Assembly (NCBI GenBank): GCA_003993805.1
Contig: RSEF01000001.1
Coordinates: forward strand, 59,341,951 to 59,405,950
DNA length: 64,000 nucleotides
Direction: 5' to 3'
From: Himantopus leucocephalus
Lineage: Eukaryota > Chordata > Aves > Charadriiformes > Recurvirostridae
Shown: piece by piece, positions 11,901-23,500 of the stretch
Numbering within the stretch: the first letter of the stretch is position 1
Layout of the letters: each line of letters begins with the position of its first letter
The notes under the pieces: model-generated
The model's database searches: none
Told to the model about the DNA's origin: nothing
Seen by the model: the letters and a program-made list of their open reading frames with translations, nothing else
Translations under genes and position numbers: made by a program

Positions 11901-14227
11901 GGAGTAAAACCCATGACTTCTGAATCTCCCCAGTCATCAGATGTAAGAAAACATTAGTCAAATCCAGTCACAAGGGCATGGCACTCTGCATAGCAGCTGA
12001 AAACATGCTACCTCAGTTATTTCTTTGCTAGCACAAGTCACAAAAATCTGTAATTCCGTCTTGTCTAGGACTGAAGTGTCAAGCTGACATCATGTGATTG
12101 AGTTGCTAGGGAAGAATAAGAAAATAGGTCAATTTTTGTTCATTTTCTGTTAAAATTACTGATAAAAATCCTCATTTAAACCATTGTTAAGACTGCAAAA
12201 TCAAGTATTCATTCCAAAAATACTAGAATGAAGGTTGCCTGCACGACTCCAGTTTATCCCGTACTGCCAGTAAACGTTACGGTCATTCACAAGATCTTTG
12301 CCATATGCAGGGTACAGTGTTGTAGGAATGAATCAAGATTATACAATAAAGGAAACATCCACAAAAACTCTGCATTTCTTGCTGGAGATAGAAGTTGTGC
12401 GGTAGGTCACTATTCTAGTCTGAGTATTGCTCACATTTTTCAAGTTTACATCTCTGAGGAGTCTCTAGATTTGTTATTAAGTTGGGCCTTGGCTAATAGC
12501 TTTTGTTGTCTAATTGTAAACAAGCCTGATTCATGCTCTTGGTGTTTGGTCTCAGCTTTTAACTTACTGGCAATACAAAGAAATGTGGTCTCTTTGATGG
12601 TTATTTTCTTTATGACATCTGAACAGTATGTTGTTTCCCTTTCTTTGGGGACATATTGATCCTGACTGGTTATCACTTGTTTGACATTTTCTTTGCTTCC
12701 TCCATCTTCTTAAGAATTCAACAAAGATTCCTCACTTTTGTTAGGCATACAAAATAAACCAAATTCTTTGTTGTTGTAGCATTTAGGAAATGCTTTGTGT
12801 CTGGTTAGTATTGAGGATTAAAATACAGACAATAGGATATATTTCTAAGATGAGTAATTGCTTATCTATGTTACTCTTTTCTTCATTTTCTACTGCAATT
12901 TATAGATAAAAACCTATGTTAAAACTTTACATGTAATTCTTTGATTCTAGTTTAGCTTTCTTTAACAGCTAGGATAGAAACATTTTCACTTATTCACTAG
13001 CTTTAGGGAATTTTAATTACCTCTTTCTGGAAAAGGGAGTGTAATTGTCCTTCAGGATAAGGGAGACCAGAAGTAGTCTGGTTTCAGAGCAAGTTTACTG
13101 TTGCTCTAAAATTCTCCAAATCTTTGAGAGCAGGAGAGATTGCTCTCCATTTTGGTTTTACCACAGCAATGAGAACCTTGGTAAATAATGTAGTTAGAGA
13201 ATAAAATACTTTCTTCTCCCCTCCTGGTAAGTCAAACAGAAAAACAAAAAAACCCAGATGAATTAATTTTGCTTAAAGCATTTCAAAATACTTTCCAGCC
13301 GAGATTAAACATGGAAAATTCTCAAGGCTTAATGCGGAAAGCTTAAACACACAAATACTTCAAAAAGTCCCATGTATAAAAAGTTGTTATAGTTAGAACA
13401 ATTTTGAACCCTCAGTTATGATGCACTATCAAATGTCTGCTATAATATAAGTAATCATAACTAATAAATAATGGGGACTCAAAAGAAATAGATTTTAAAG
13501 GAAAGGGTTTGGGTTTTTTTTCTCCAGGGGTCCCATGCTCTAAAACCCCCATTCTAAAACTCCCATTAATGTTATCTGAGTTGTGGTTATTTTCAACAGT
13601 ATAGAGTTATTGGAGAGACTTAGGGGATCACTAGTCTTCTCTTTAACTGTCTGACCTGCAGTTGGTATTGCCTGGTGGTCTCTCTTAGTTACCTGAGAGT
13701 GGGTAACCTGAGTTGTTGCACAAGCACCTAATTCATTCACGTTTTGGCCACATCCAGCCCTGAGCACCTCTGAAAAACTGCTTGAAGAGGGTCAGAGAAG
13801 AATCAAGAACTCTCTCCTTGTAGATTTCCTGATGAAGAGTTTACATGAGCAAGGTATTATGCATCTCCATAATTTTAAATGGCAGCATGGTGACGAATGC
13901 AAGTTTTTTACAGTCTTAAGTATTTTGGTGACTCAGAACTTGGTGAGAAGAGGGAAGGAGGAAGAGAACAGGAAAGTGAAACTATCACCAGTCTCTTCTT
14001 GCAGAGTGCAAACGTCAAGTTAGAAGCGTCAAGGACAGATCTCGTGAGAGAGCACCAGCAGAGAAGCAAGTATGGTGACAAGAAGGGGAACAGAGAACGG
14101 GTTGGAAAAGTTACACAAGGTGTAGGAGGACAGGAGAAAGCATTGTAGGTTGAAGAAGGACAAAAAGGGATGAAGGGAGGTTGCCAGAGGAAAGGAATGA
14201 AACATGAAGGACAGCAAATGAAGAGTA

Positions 14228-14255
14228 AAACAAACAAACAAACAAACAAACAAAC
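14228..14255 (+). repeat. (CAAA)n microsatellite
   Basis: About seven uninterrupted AAAC units are visible. Confidence 0.95.
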
Positions 14256-14697
14256 ACGAAGAAGTAGGAGTTAATGAACAAGTAGATTTGCATCCTTCCT
14301 TCCAGAAATCCTTTGGAGGTCAAAATATCTCTGTGGACCACAGTAAAAGGTCTATTTTTTTTCTCCAAGATTTATCTTCTAAATGATACAAAGTCTTGTT
14401 TGGTATAGTGTAGCTTTGAGTTCATATGCAGCACAAAAAAATGATGTACCTTGGTACAGCAGTGCAGACTATGGCTTATAAACATCCATGTTTACAGTTC
14501 TTTGAGCTATGAGATGACCAAGTAATTGTGATTCATCTAGTCTTTAGAAGTTATTGGGCTTTGCCTCAGAGCAGGGAGGTTATTAATGTGATATTCCTGG
14601 AGGAGTTTTTTAAATTACATTGATTGATCGGACAATAGCATTTGTCTGAATTACAGTTTTTATAAATGCAGTTTTCTGATTTTTGTAGTTTACCCAT

Positions 14698-14717
14698 GGG
14701 GGGTGGGGGTGGCGGGT
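14698..14717 (+). other. G-rich tract, possible G-quadruplex
   Basis: Runs of six, five, two and three G separated by single bases can supply four G-tracts. It is isolated in AT-rich DNA. Folding is only inferred. Confidence 0.4.
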
Positions 14718-17700
14718 GTTTTAATGAATGTGCTCTGTAATACTTCTTTTCCTGAACTGCACTGAGAAACTTTCAGCATTAATTTTCCATTAGGGTGGAA
14801 GAGTATCTCCCTTCAATTAAGCAACAACTAGCTCATTTCATCTAAGATGAGAAAAGTTCATGCTCCTTTATAGTGCGAGAGAATGGTCTCCATCACCAAA
14901 CATATGCCTGTATTGGCAAACAAAACAGGCAAGTATCAGACCTGTATGGGAGAAACATATTTTGCTTGCAGTTTTCTAAGGAAGTGTCTCCTGTTATTAG
15001 GTTCCTGCTGATTTCAGGCAATGTTATTGTGTACAGTCTTTCTGAAGAAGTGGAATTGATCAAAGAGCCTCCTGCTTCTGCTGTCATTTTTAACCTACTC
15101 AAAGTAATTCACAGTTCCCCTAGTTTGAGCAATAACTTGGGTAATTATATAAGATATGCTACCAGTTCACGCATTGCCCCATATTTGTATCGTGTATCCC
15201 TTGGCTAGAAGTAAGGAATGTATGTGCTTAAATGTCATGGATTTCACATGTGCATTTTTTAACAGTGCCTCTTACGACAGCAATTCATTTGTTAAAACAA
15301 GTTCTTTCTTGTTTTTCTCTCATTGTTTGTGAGTTCTTTTTCTTTAACGCTGGGTTTTCACAAAGTGTTCAGTGTTTGACAGCATAGAGACTAAACTCTC
15401 CAAATGTCAGCAGAGGTGTGTAAAAACCTGTTTACTAGGGTGAGAGAAAAAATGCTGAAAACTGATGAGACACTGCAGCAGAATTTGAAATAGCGCTAAT
15501 TTATGTCTAGCTGATGGGTGTATATCATAGTTCCAATGTTTTCGTAATGTAATTTGAGCAGGACCCATATTTTCAAGCAAACTGTACATCCACACGTAAA
15601 ATGAAAAGGCAGGAACACTTTGAAGTCTTACTGTGAAATGCTCAATGCAATCAGGACTAGTGAAACCAGTGAAATATAACAAAAAGTGTTTATCTTCCTT
15701 TATGCTTACATTAGGATTGCTAAAAAAAGGGGAGAGGAGGGAGGAGAGAGAATTTTTCTCATTGATCATTTGAATAACTCACATTTGAACAATAGTGCTC
15801 TAACCAAAAGCCTGTGTCTGGAATGGAAATCCTCTCCCACACCCTTCCAGGCTGACCCTCCCTCCTCCCATCTACCATAGCTCATATTTCAGAGCTGAGC
15901 TGGTCGCCAGCGGACTGTAAGCTGCCAGGAGGAACGCATTATTTGCTCAAAAGAAAAGCAGAGACGCAACCGTTAACTGCCCCCCATGCCCCACTCCCTA
16001 CAGGACTAGACATATTTCTACATAAGAGCTGAACTTGCTGTTCCTCATAGGTACAGCAAATCTCTTAAAAAGCATCACATGTGCTCACCTACACAAGGGC
16101 TTTACCGTGGTCAAGACTCTGCATCTCGTCCCAGAAAGCTAAATAGGTCATGGCAGATGACCTGTCCCTGTGTTCTCATGTGATCAAGTCCTAGAGCCAA
16201 ATCCAGATTGTTGTTCTCATGTGATTTAGGCAATCTGCTCACATCTGGTAGGCAAAGAAGACACAGATCAATAAAAGCAAAGTTTATAAAAGGACATCAA
16301 GATTACGCTGTTGCCGTTGGGCATAGGACATTTAACAGCAGGTCTTGCCTCTACTAAGAAATGTTTATTAAGATAGTTACGTGTTTGTACCTGCAGACTT
16401 TGCAAGTGGACATGCACCAGCAGTTGAGTCTCTTTTGCCCATCCTCTGAACAAAACCAAATTGGCAGCAGTCCCCCTTGCACTATAATAGTTACATCCAT
16501 TCTTGGACTTTTTGGCTCTGTCGTTCCATTGGTCATGGAGACTGGGAGGGCTGAATTTTCTTTAGCTTTGTCAGTCAAACCTTAAGAAATTAGGAAGAAC
16601 GGTGTAAAAATCTTAAATTAAAAATTCTCCAATTTTACAAAACTTTTATAAAAGCCAAGAATATTTTTGCTTTTCTTCTTTTTTTGGCAATAAATGCTCA
16701 CTCACCACTAATCATCAACCATAATTACAGCATCTGTGTCAATGTGTGTACAGTGTGCTTGGAATATATTTTGATTCCCAGATAGGGTTTACTTTTAACT
16801 GCAGGAGGAGCTTTCCATGGAATTAGGTGTGATGAGGCAAGGGAAATTCCATAAAAAAATGGCTGGACTTAGTGAGATGATGGCAATATAATAAACTACA
16901 CATAAACATTCATAAATAGATGAAGTAATTAAGCCCAATGGCATTGGCTTCTGTACAGGAATTTTTATTCAAATAACCATTCAAATACATTTTTTCCCCT
17001 GAAATATTCATATTTGTCCAATAAACATTCTTTGTATCATGTCATCATGGAAAGCATGGAATGGAGAGAGTTCTCCCTACCAAAGGTAGGCATTTTAGGG
17101 TGACACAGCAAGAAAAAAAAACTAAAAAAAAGGTCAAGGGCTCTCTGTATAAATGAAATATTGTGAAACAAGCTGGGGTGTGAATTTAAGAGCACAATAG
17201 CTATTCTCACCCCTTCTTAACTGACATGAAGAGCACTCATTCTGTCTTCAATTTTCTATGTTATATTGGCAGGTAGACAAGCTCTCAAAAACATGTTTGT
17301 TTTAACAGCATTTCAAAGTTAATGTGAGTTGGGGATGCAATAAATTTAAAAGTGCAATGGCTGCTCTGAAATAACTGCACATGGGTTTTCCTTATTCACA
17401 ACAAAAGTATCCGCACATGGTCTTCATCAGGAAAGGCTTCATGTGTAAACAAGTCTTAATAAAGTATTTACTCAGAGTCTAAGTGACAAAATTTGACAGT
17501 CAAAGGGCAGTTGTTTATTCATTCCACTTAGAAGCTTGAAAGCTGAATCTAAGCAAGGCTTTTGGGTACAAAACTGGACCAGGCTGTCCCTCAACTCAGT
17601 TAGAGCATTAGGTGGGCGAGGTGTCTGAGAGGAGGTCTGCAAGCCATGTCTCTTTCTTCCCCTGCCTCTGGACCCAGCTTAAAGCCAGACCCATCCATTT

Positions 17701-19203
17701 TGTGACTGAAAGAGGTCTGAGGGTGCCGTTAGCCATGGAGGAATGATCTTCTTGGCATCAAATAGTCAGAGATCCTGGAGCACAGTTCACAGATGTCAAA
17801 GAGGCCTGGGTCTAGAAGAATTGAGTCACAAATGTCTTTGGCTTGATGTAGTTGAGAATATTCAGTGTCGGTGCCACCTCCCAGCCTCAGCAGATCAAAA
17901 CAGTTTTAGAGAGAACACAAGTTTGGGCTTGTATATACAGGTTTTCCATTGCCTTTATCTTTTTTGTTCTTTATTCTTAGAAGGAGGGACTGCCCCCAGC
18001 ACGTGGCAAGGGACAATCCCATGCACAGATCGTTGTATGGGAAGGCATACAGAAGAGCCTTGCCTCACTTGTTTTTTTTTTCCCAGGTGGAGAAGAAGAT
18101 ATTGTCAGTTCACAGTTGCCATGAGGTGATGGCTGATGTGCCGGAAATGCTGATAATTCCAGGGGTGTTTCATCTGGGGCAGCTAAACCTGTTAAACAAC
18201 TGTAGCAACTCCCACACATTACCAGGCTCCAGAGCTGCTCTGGAGGCCTCCTATCTTTGCTTTGCAGGAATCCCTCTGTATAGTGCTGCTTGTGGCCAGT
18301 CCTTCCAAAAGCGCATGGCAGAAGTCGTTAATTATGTTTCTAATTTCAGGTTTCAACGCTAAGGGATAGGGGGAATAGTTCCTCAGTAGAAGTGCCTTTA
18401 ACCACTCCTTGTGGCTTAAGCTCTTGCCATCTCATATTTTAAATGAAACTACATTACTGTTACAGGTACCAATGAAGGAATGGGTTGAATGCATAGAACT
18501 TCATTTCCTGATACCAGCAGCCAGCTCATCCGAACATGCACCTTGTGCTTATAAGCTCTTGAAAGAGGCTCCCCCCTCATCAAACCAGTCCTGCCTAGAT
18601 GCCTTCTGAGACCAGCTGCTGCCCTCCCCCACCAGAGGTGACGGGGGGGGCTGGAGTGTGAACCTTTGACACCACCTTTTCCAGCCAGGGTGACTAATAA
18701 AGTCTGCATGACAGTGCCATGGAAACAGTTGTTAGGAAAACAATAGTGTTGCTGGTGACCAGACCCAAGTGCAGGGCTGGTGTGGTGAGCCAGGCGCAGA
18801 GCTCTTTGGGACCTCGAAACCTCATCCGACACAGCTTTTCTCAGTGCTCCTACAAACAGCCAGCCCTTCAGCAGGTGACCCAAAGCAGTCCTTCCAAATG
18901 CTGTTTTCTCAGCATCAGATCCTGACCCTCAAGATGTTTATTCCTCCTGCTGCTTATCCCTTGCTAATGCAATTTACCCCTCCTCAGTGGATCAGTACAA
19001 TGGTGTGTGGAGCTGCACTGTTAATTAGGTCATTGAAGAGGTGGGGGAAAAAACCCAACCTGTTTTTCCCCCTGTAAAGTTACATTTCAAACTGATAATT
19101 TCTGTGATCTGAGGTAAAATACATCTTCCTAAAGGGTTTATCAGCACAGTGAAGGAGTGGCAGACAGCTGGGGGTGGGAACAAGATGATGTTTGCTGATG
19201 ATC

Positions 19204-19998
19204 ATCAAGTTTGCTGATGATGCCAAACTGGAAGGTGCTGTTGACTCTCTTGAGGGACAGGAGCCCTTGCAGAGGGATCTAGAAAGATTGGAGCATTGGG
19301 CTATGATTAATGGGATGAAATTTAACAAGTCAAAATGCTGGATTCTGCACCTGGGATGGAGTAAGGCCAAGCACAAGTATAAATTGGGAGAGGAGTGGCT
19401 GGAGAGCAGCCCTGCAGAAAGGGATCTGGGACTGCTGGTCAACAGCAGGCTCAGTTTGAGAAAGCAGCATGCCCTGGCAACCCAGAGAGCAAACGGCATC
19501 CTGGGCTGCATCAAACACAGCATAACCAGCTGGTCAAAAGAGGTGATTATCCCGCTGTATTCAGTGTTGGTGTGGTCTCGCCTTGAGTACTGTGTGCAGG
19601 TCTGGGCCCCACAATTTCAGAAGGATGTGAAGGTCCTTGAATGCGTCCAGAGGAGGGCAACAAAGCTGGTGAAAGGGCTGGAAGGCGTGTCCTATCAGGA
19701 GCGACTAAGAACTTTGGCCTTGTCTAGTTTGGAGAAGAAGAGACTGAGGGGCGACTTCATTGCTCTCTACAGCTTTGTGAGGAGGGGAAGTGGAGAGGAA
19801 GGTGCTGGGCTCTTCTTCCTGGGATCCAGTGATAGGATGCATGGGAATGGTTCAAAGCTACACCAGGGGAGGTTTAGACTGGACTTTAGGAAGCATTTCT
19901 TTACAGAGAGAGTGGTCAAACACTGGAACAGGCTTCCTAGGGAAGTGTTCGATGCCCTAAGCCTGTCAGTGTTTGAGGCATTTGGACAATGCCCTTAA
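19204..19998 (+). pseudogene. CR1 reverse transcriptase C-terminal remnant
   Basis: About 265 codons are open without a stop. The frame starts with the catalytic motif FADDAKL, so only the last catalytic motif of the polymerase is present. Next come MKFNKSKCWILHLG, the SSPAERDLGLLVN segment, ALATQRANGILGCIKHSI, the LEYCVQVWAPQFQKD motif, VQRRATKLVKGLE, LEKKRLRGDFIALYSFVR, and finally [35 protein letters not shown]. These are the usual CR1 domains in the usual order. The N-terminal endonuclease, first ORF and most of the polymerase are absent through 5' truncation, so it cannot support retrotransposition. It stops at a TAA about 70 bases before the LTR insertion. Confidence 0.92.
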
Positions 19999-20063
19999 TA
20001 ACATGCTTTAGCTTTTGGTTAGCCCTAAAGTGGTCAGGCAGTTGGACTAGATGATCGTTGTAG

Positions 20064-20068
20064 GTCCC
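20064..20068. repeat. Target-site duplication, left copy (GTCCC)
   Basis: The five bases immediately before the LTR are repeated exactly at 20537-20541 right after it. Five- to six-base duplications are typical of retroviral integrases. Confidence 0.85.
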
Positions 20069-20536
20069 TGTCGTGGTTTAACCCCAGCTGGCAACTAGAA
20101 CCACGCAGCCGCTTGCTCACCCCCCTGCTTTTCATCCCCAAGAAGAGGCAGGGGGAGGGAAAAGGAGGGGAAAGGGAATTAAAAAAAACTTGTGGGTTGA
20201 GATAAAGACAGTTTAATAGAAACAATAACAGAAAAGGAAAAATAACAAAAATAATAGCAATAATAATAATGACACAGATCACTCTCACTGCACAGTGATC
20301 ATGGATTCCCACTCCCCAGCTAACCCCTATTTGTATACCGAGCATGACATCTATGGTATGGAATATTTCATTGGCCATTCCATTGTTCTGTCTATTCTTC
20401 TATGGGAAGCTGAAAAAAGTCCTTGAATAGTGTAAATATCACTCAGCAGCAACTAAAAACAATAGGTATTATTGACATTCCTTTCACAGCAATCACTAGA
20501 AAGAAAATTAACTCTTTCCCAGCTGAAACCAGGACA
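20069..20536 (-). mobile_element. Avian ERV solo LTR inserted into CR1
   Basis: The 468-bp element has inverted termini TGTC...GACA, is flanked by the 5-bp duplication GTCCC, and is interrupted by no internal retroviral genes, so it is a solo LTR left by recombination. The plus strand shows TCGTGGTTTAACCCCAGCTG at one end and CAGCTGAAACCAGGACA at the other. By family convention the sense orientation is minus, where an ATTAAA precedes a CTGTCTTTATCTCAACC-like stretch. A short AATAAT-rich run at about 20250-20270 is part of the family. Because CR1 sequence resumes on the far side, the LTR is younger than the CR1. Confidence 0.92.
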
Positions 20537-20590
20537 GTCCCTTTCAACTGAAATTAGTCTAGTCTATTCTGTTCTGTTCTGTTCTAAGCA
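20537..20590 (+). mobile_element. CR1 3' terminus beyond the LTR
   Basis: GTCCCTTTCAACTGAAATTA continues the CR1 3' UTR broken at 20068 and ends in a degenerate TTCTG repeat (20575-20585), corresponding to the CR1 tail repeat. It contains the right copy of the target duplication at 20537-20541. Confidence 0.88.
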
Positions 20591-23500
20591 GCTGACTTTT
20601 GCAGCCCTGTTAAGCTGACTTCAGCCCCAAAGCCAACCTGTGCTGTGATGGTACAGCTGGTGTTGTCCTCCCCCTCCACTTGAGTGTTAATAATATTAGA
20701 ATAAGGTACTTTTTGCTGCAGATGTTTTTGAAAGAGAAACTTCCGCCTTGGATAGATAACTGACAGTGAAAGTCTTTGTCTGTCCTCAGAAGAGGTGAGG
20801 TGTGGGTAGGAGCCTATGAACTTTTACACCCACTCTACTTCTTCCTTCTCCCTGTGGTTCTTTGAGCCCATGAGGCCACTACTAAAGCAAAAAGCAGTTT
20901 CGTTTCTGTGCTCTTGCTGTAATAGGCCTTCTAGCAGAGACTGCCAACACAAGGACTGATTAGTGACCTGTGAAGTAGAGGTATATGAACACTACTTCCT
21001 CAGAAAATAACCATCAGGCTTGTTTTGAGCAGGCTGCTGAGAGCCACCAAGTGAATGAATCCGTTTCAGTCACTCCTAGCCTGAGAACAGTTGGAAAACT
21101 CTGGGTGACAGATTCTGTTTTACTGATACTTTTAGTTTAGTTTTTTAACACCTGTGGAATGCTTATCGTGCCTTTTCCCAGTAAGAAAATGAGAAAGTCC
21201 CTTCACTGCTCCTTTTAACTCTTGCTGTTCATCCTCCATGCTGTAGTTGATTTTCTTAGCCAGCTGAGTCCTATTTCCTCTTTGTGCTGTTCTTCACCTT
21301 CTTTCGTCCCTTCCCCCACATCTCAATTACCATAGATTTCCCTCTTGGGTTTTTTTTCTGTTCCTGTCAAAAATGATAGTTAAAAAAAAACAAACAAAAA
21401 CCACACCCACATTTTGACAGCATTGAAAAAAGTACGTAATTTCATTTGCCGTCCCATAGTCCCCAGAGAGGAAATGATCTTGCCTATAACCCAGAAAAAC
21501 ACTTTGACAGAACAAAACAGAAAGCGTCAGGAAAAGTTGGGGTCTAGCAAGATGTTTCTCTGGGCATTCTACAGCAAGGAAAGCATTTCTTTGGTAGATT
21601 AGAGTGGTTTAATCTAGTATGCTGTTTCCTATAGTAATCACTGTTAGTTGCTTCAGGGGAAGGTACAAGATGCAAACTAACTCACCCAGAAAAAGTTTCT
21701 TCTAGCACTTCCCATCCTCCCAACAGAGCTTGTCTTCACTTGACTTTACCTCAGGTTAACAAATGGCCATTTAACTTGAGGCATCTGATATTTGTAAAGG
21801 TTAATGTGCGCACTCTTCACACGACTGATCCAGGTTCTAAACATTTACTCTTTAAATTAAGACTGTACTTTCATTGATAAAAAGGGGTTGTGCATGTGTG
21901 TACTCATAAAATTTCTCTAGTGGAGACAAACACATGGACAATATCGACTTCACTGCAGCAGGCCAATGTGAACATTACGCTCTAATGCAGTCTTTCCACT
22001 CAGATTAGTTGTAGAATCGTAAAAACTACAAGGCTCTGATTTTCCTGGGATTTCCTAGCAAGATGGTTACAAAACGGAAAAAAACTGCAACGCTGTCTGT
22101 AAAAACCTCAGGCTGCTACTTGCTTTTGCCTGGAATCTGTTCAGGGTTGTTTTTTTTTTTTTCTTCCTTTTTTTCCTACTTAAATATCATTCTTGAATGA
22201 TGACTCATGGCAGGAAACAGAGCTGCCTTGTGGAGTTGTGCAAGAGCCAGAAGGCATATGTAGGTCAACAGAGCATGTACAGAATGTCTTGCAAACTTGA
22301 ATGCAATGCACTCCACATTGTAAGTGCTACACTCGAAAGCATTCCTCAGTGCTAAAAGTACAGGTGAAACACTGTGTCCTGAAAAAAAAACAAAGGGAAG
22401 TCCAGTGGCAAAGAATGGTATCTGCTAGGGAAGATCTAGAGCCATCATTTTTGAGAAATAAGCTATCTTGTTTCTGATTACTGTTTGCTACATTGTCTAG
22501 AGGTGCAGAAACTAGAACAGAACAGGTGCAGAACACCGTGAAGTTTAGGTGATGTGCAAATACTGATTACAAATAAATAAATGTTAAAACTGGGTGGTGA
22601 CCCAAATAACTTTTTCCACTGTCCAGCTCTTTCTGTTGCCTTGTACACCTTTGCTGTATGACAGATAGTTATCCCTGATTCATAGAGAGTTACAACCTGT
22701 ATGTGTTGAGAGGTTCTGTCCAGACACTAGTCAGAAGCATCTTCCAACAGTATCAGCCATGGTTCACGTGGAAAACAATGTGGAGCCTAACCACAAGGAT
22801 AAAAAAAAAAAAGTTTAAGATCTCTTCAGATCTGTAGAGCCCCACAAGATAATCTGGTTTGCCATTTCACTTCCAAAAAGCCCAACATCCACTTCATGCT
22901 ACAAGCTACAAGAGGACTTTACAGATAGCTGACATAAAGCTGGTTACTACTTTAAAACAACACAGAAAAATTGACATCTATGCAGCCAATCTTGAAGTCA
23001 TTTTTTCCAAGTACTACTCCTGCGTATGATTCCACTATGTCAGTTATTGCAGCTTTTTACAATCAAACTTTCCTGTTTCTCAAATTGTCTTTCCGTCAGT
23101 GCTATAGTAGGAAAATACAAATTAGGGAAGCTGTGATTCTGACTGTGCATAAAACGGGCAAGTTCACAAGTTCAAAATGTAGAAATTTCCCAGTCAGTAA
23201 TCCCTCTCAGTTGAGCTAGGAATAAGTATAATACCACTTCATTATGGTGATCTTATGCTTTACCCTCACAGCTCTTTTAAGTTCTCCTGGGGCCATTTAG
23301 GAAGAATTCTACCCTTTCTACTATGTATTCAGCCCTGCAGTGCCAGCAGATTTAGCTACCCTGGAACTGTGAACACTGGTTGTCAGAAATAATTTCTCAT
23401 CAGAGGAAAATATGTTTTTAAATAATCCTTACGCTGCAAGGAACCAAAATCTTACTCGCCTTTCCTCTTGCCAACAAAACTACAAAATATTGCTTGATAA

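Larger units (their letters stand above)
8966..19190. other. Long CpG-poor stretch, mostly unique sequence
   Basis: I recognise no gene or repeat family apart from simple repeats. AT-rich intervals around 14560-14690 and 16850-17060 hold clustered homeodomain/SOX-like words and are candidate conserved non-coding elements. Open frames such as 12228-12659 and 17743-18362 show no family resemblance. Confidence 0.45.
19204..20068 (+). mobile_element. CR1 LINE, 3' half, split by an LTR
   Basis: A 5'-truncated CR1 copy that begins just upstream of the reverse transcriptase FADD motif and continues through the C-terminus into the 3' UTR (GGACTAGATGATCGTTGTAG). At 20068 it is interrupted by an LTR, and its 3' end resumes at 20537. 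A 12-bp word, TTTGCTGATGAT, occurs at 19191-19202 in or at the flank and again at 19210-19221 in the element, marking the 5' junction. Long open coding indicates one of the youngest CR1 copies here. Confidence 0.93.

Noticed and set aside
12228..12659. 143-codon frame
   Set aside because: Hydrophobic but without a signal or domain pattern; length is within chance for AT-moderate DNA in 64 kb.
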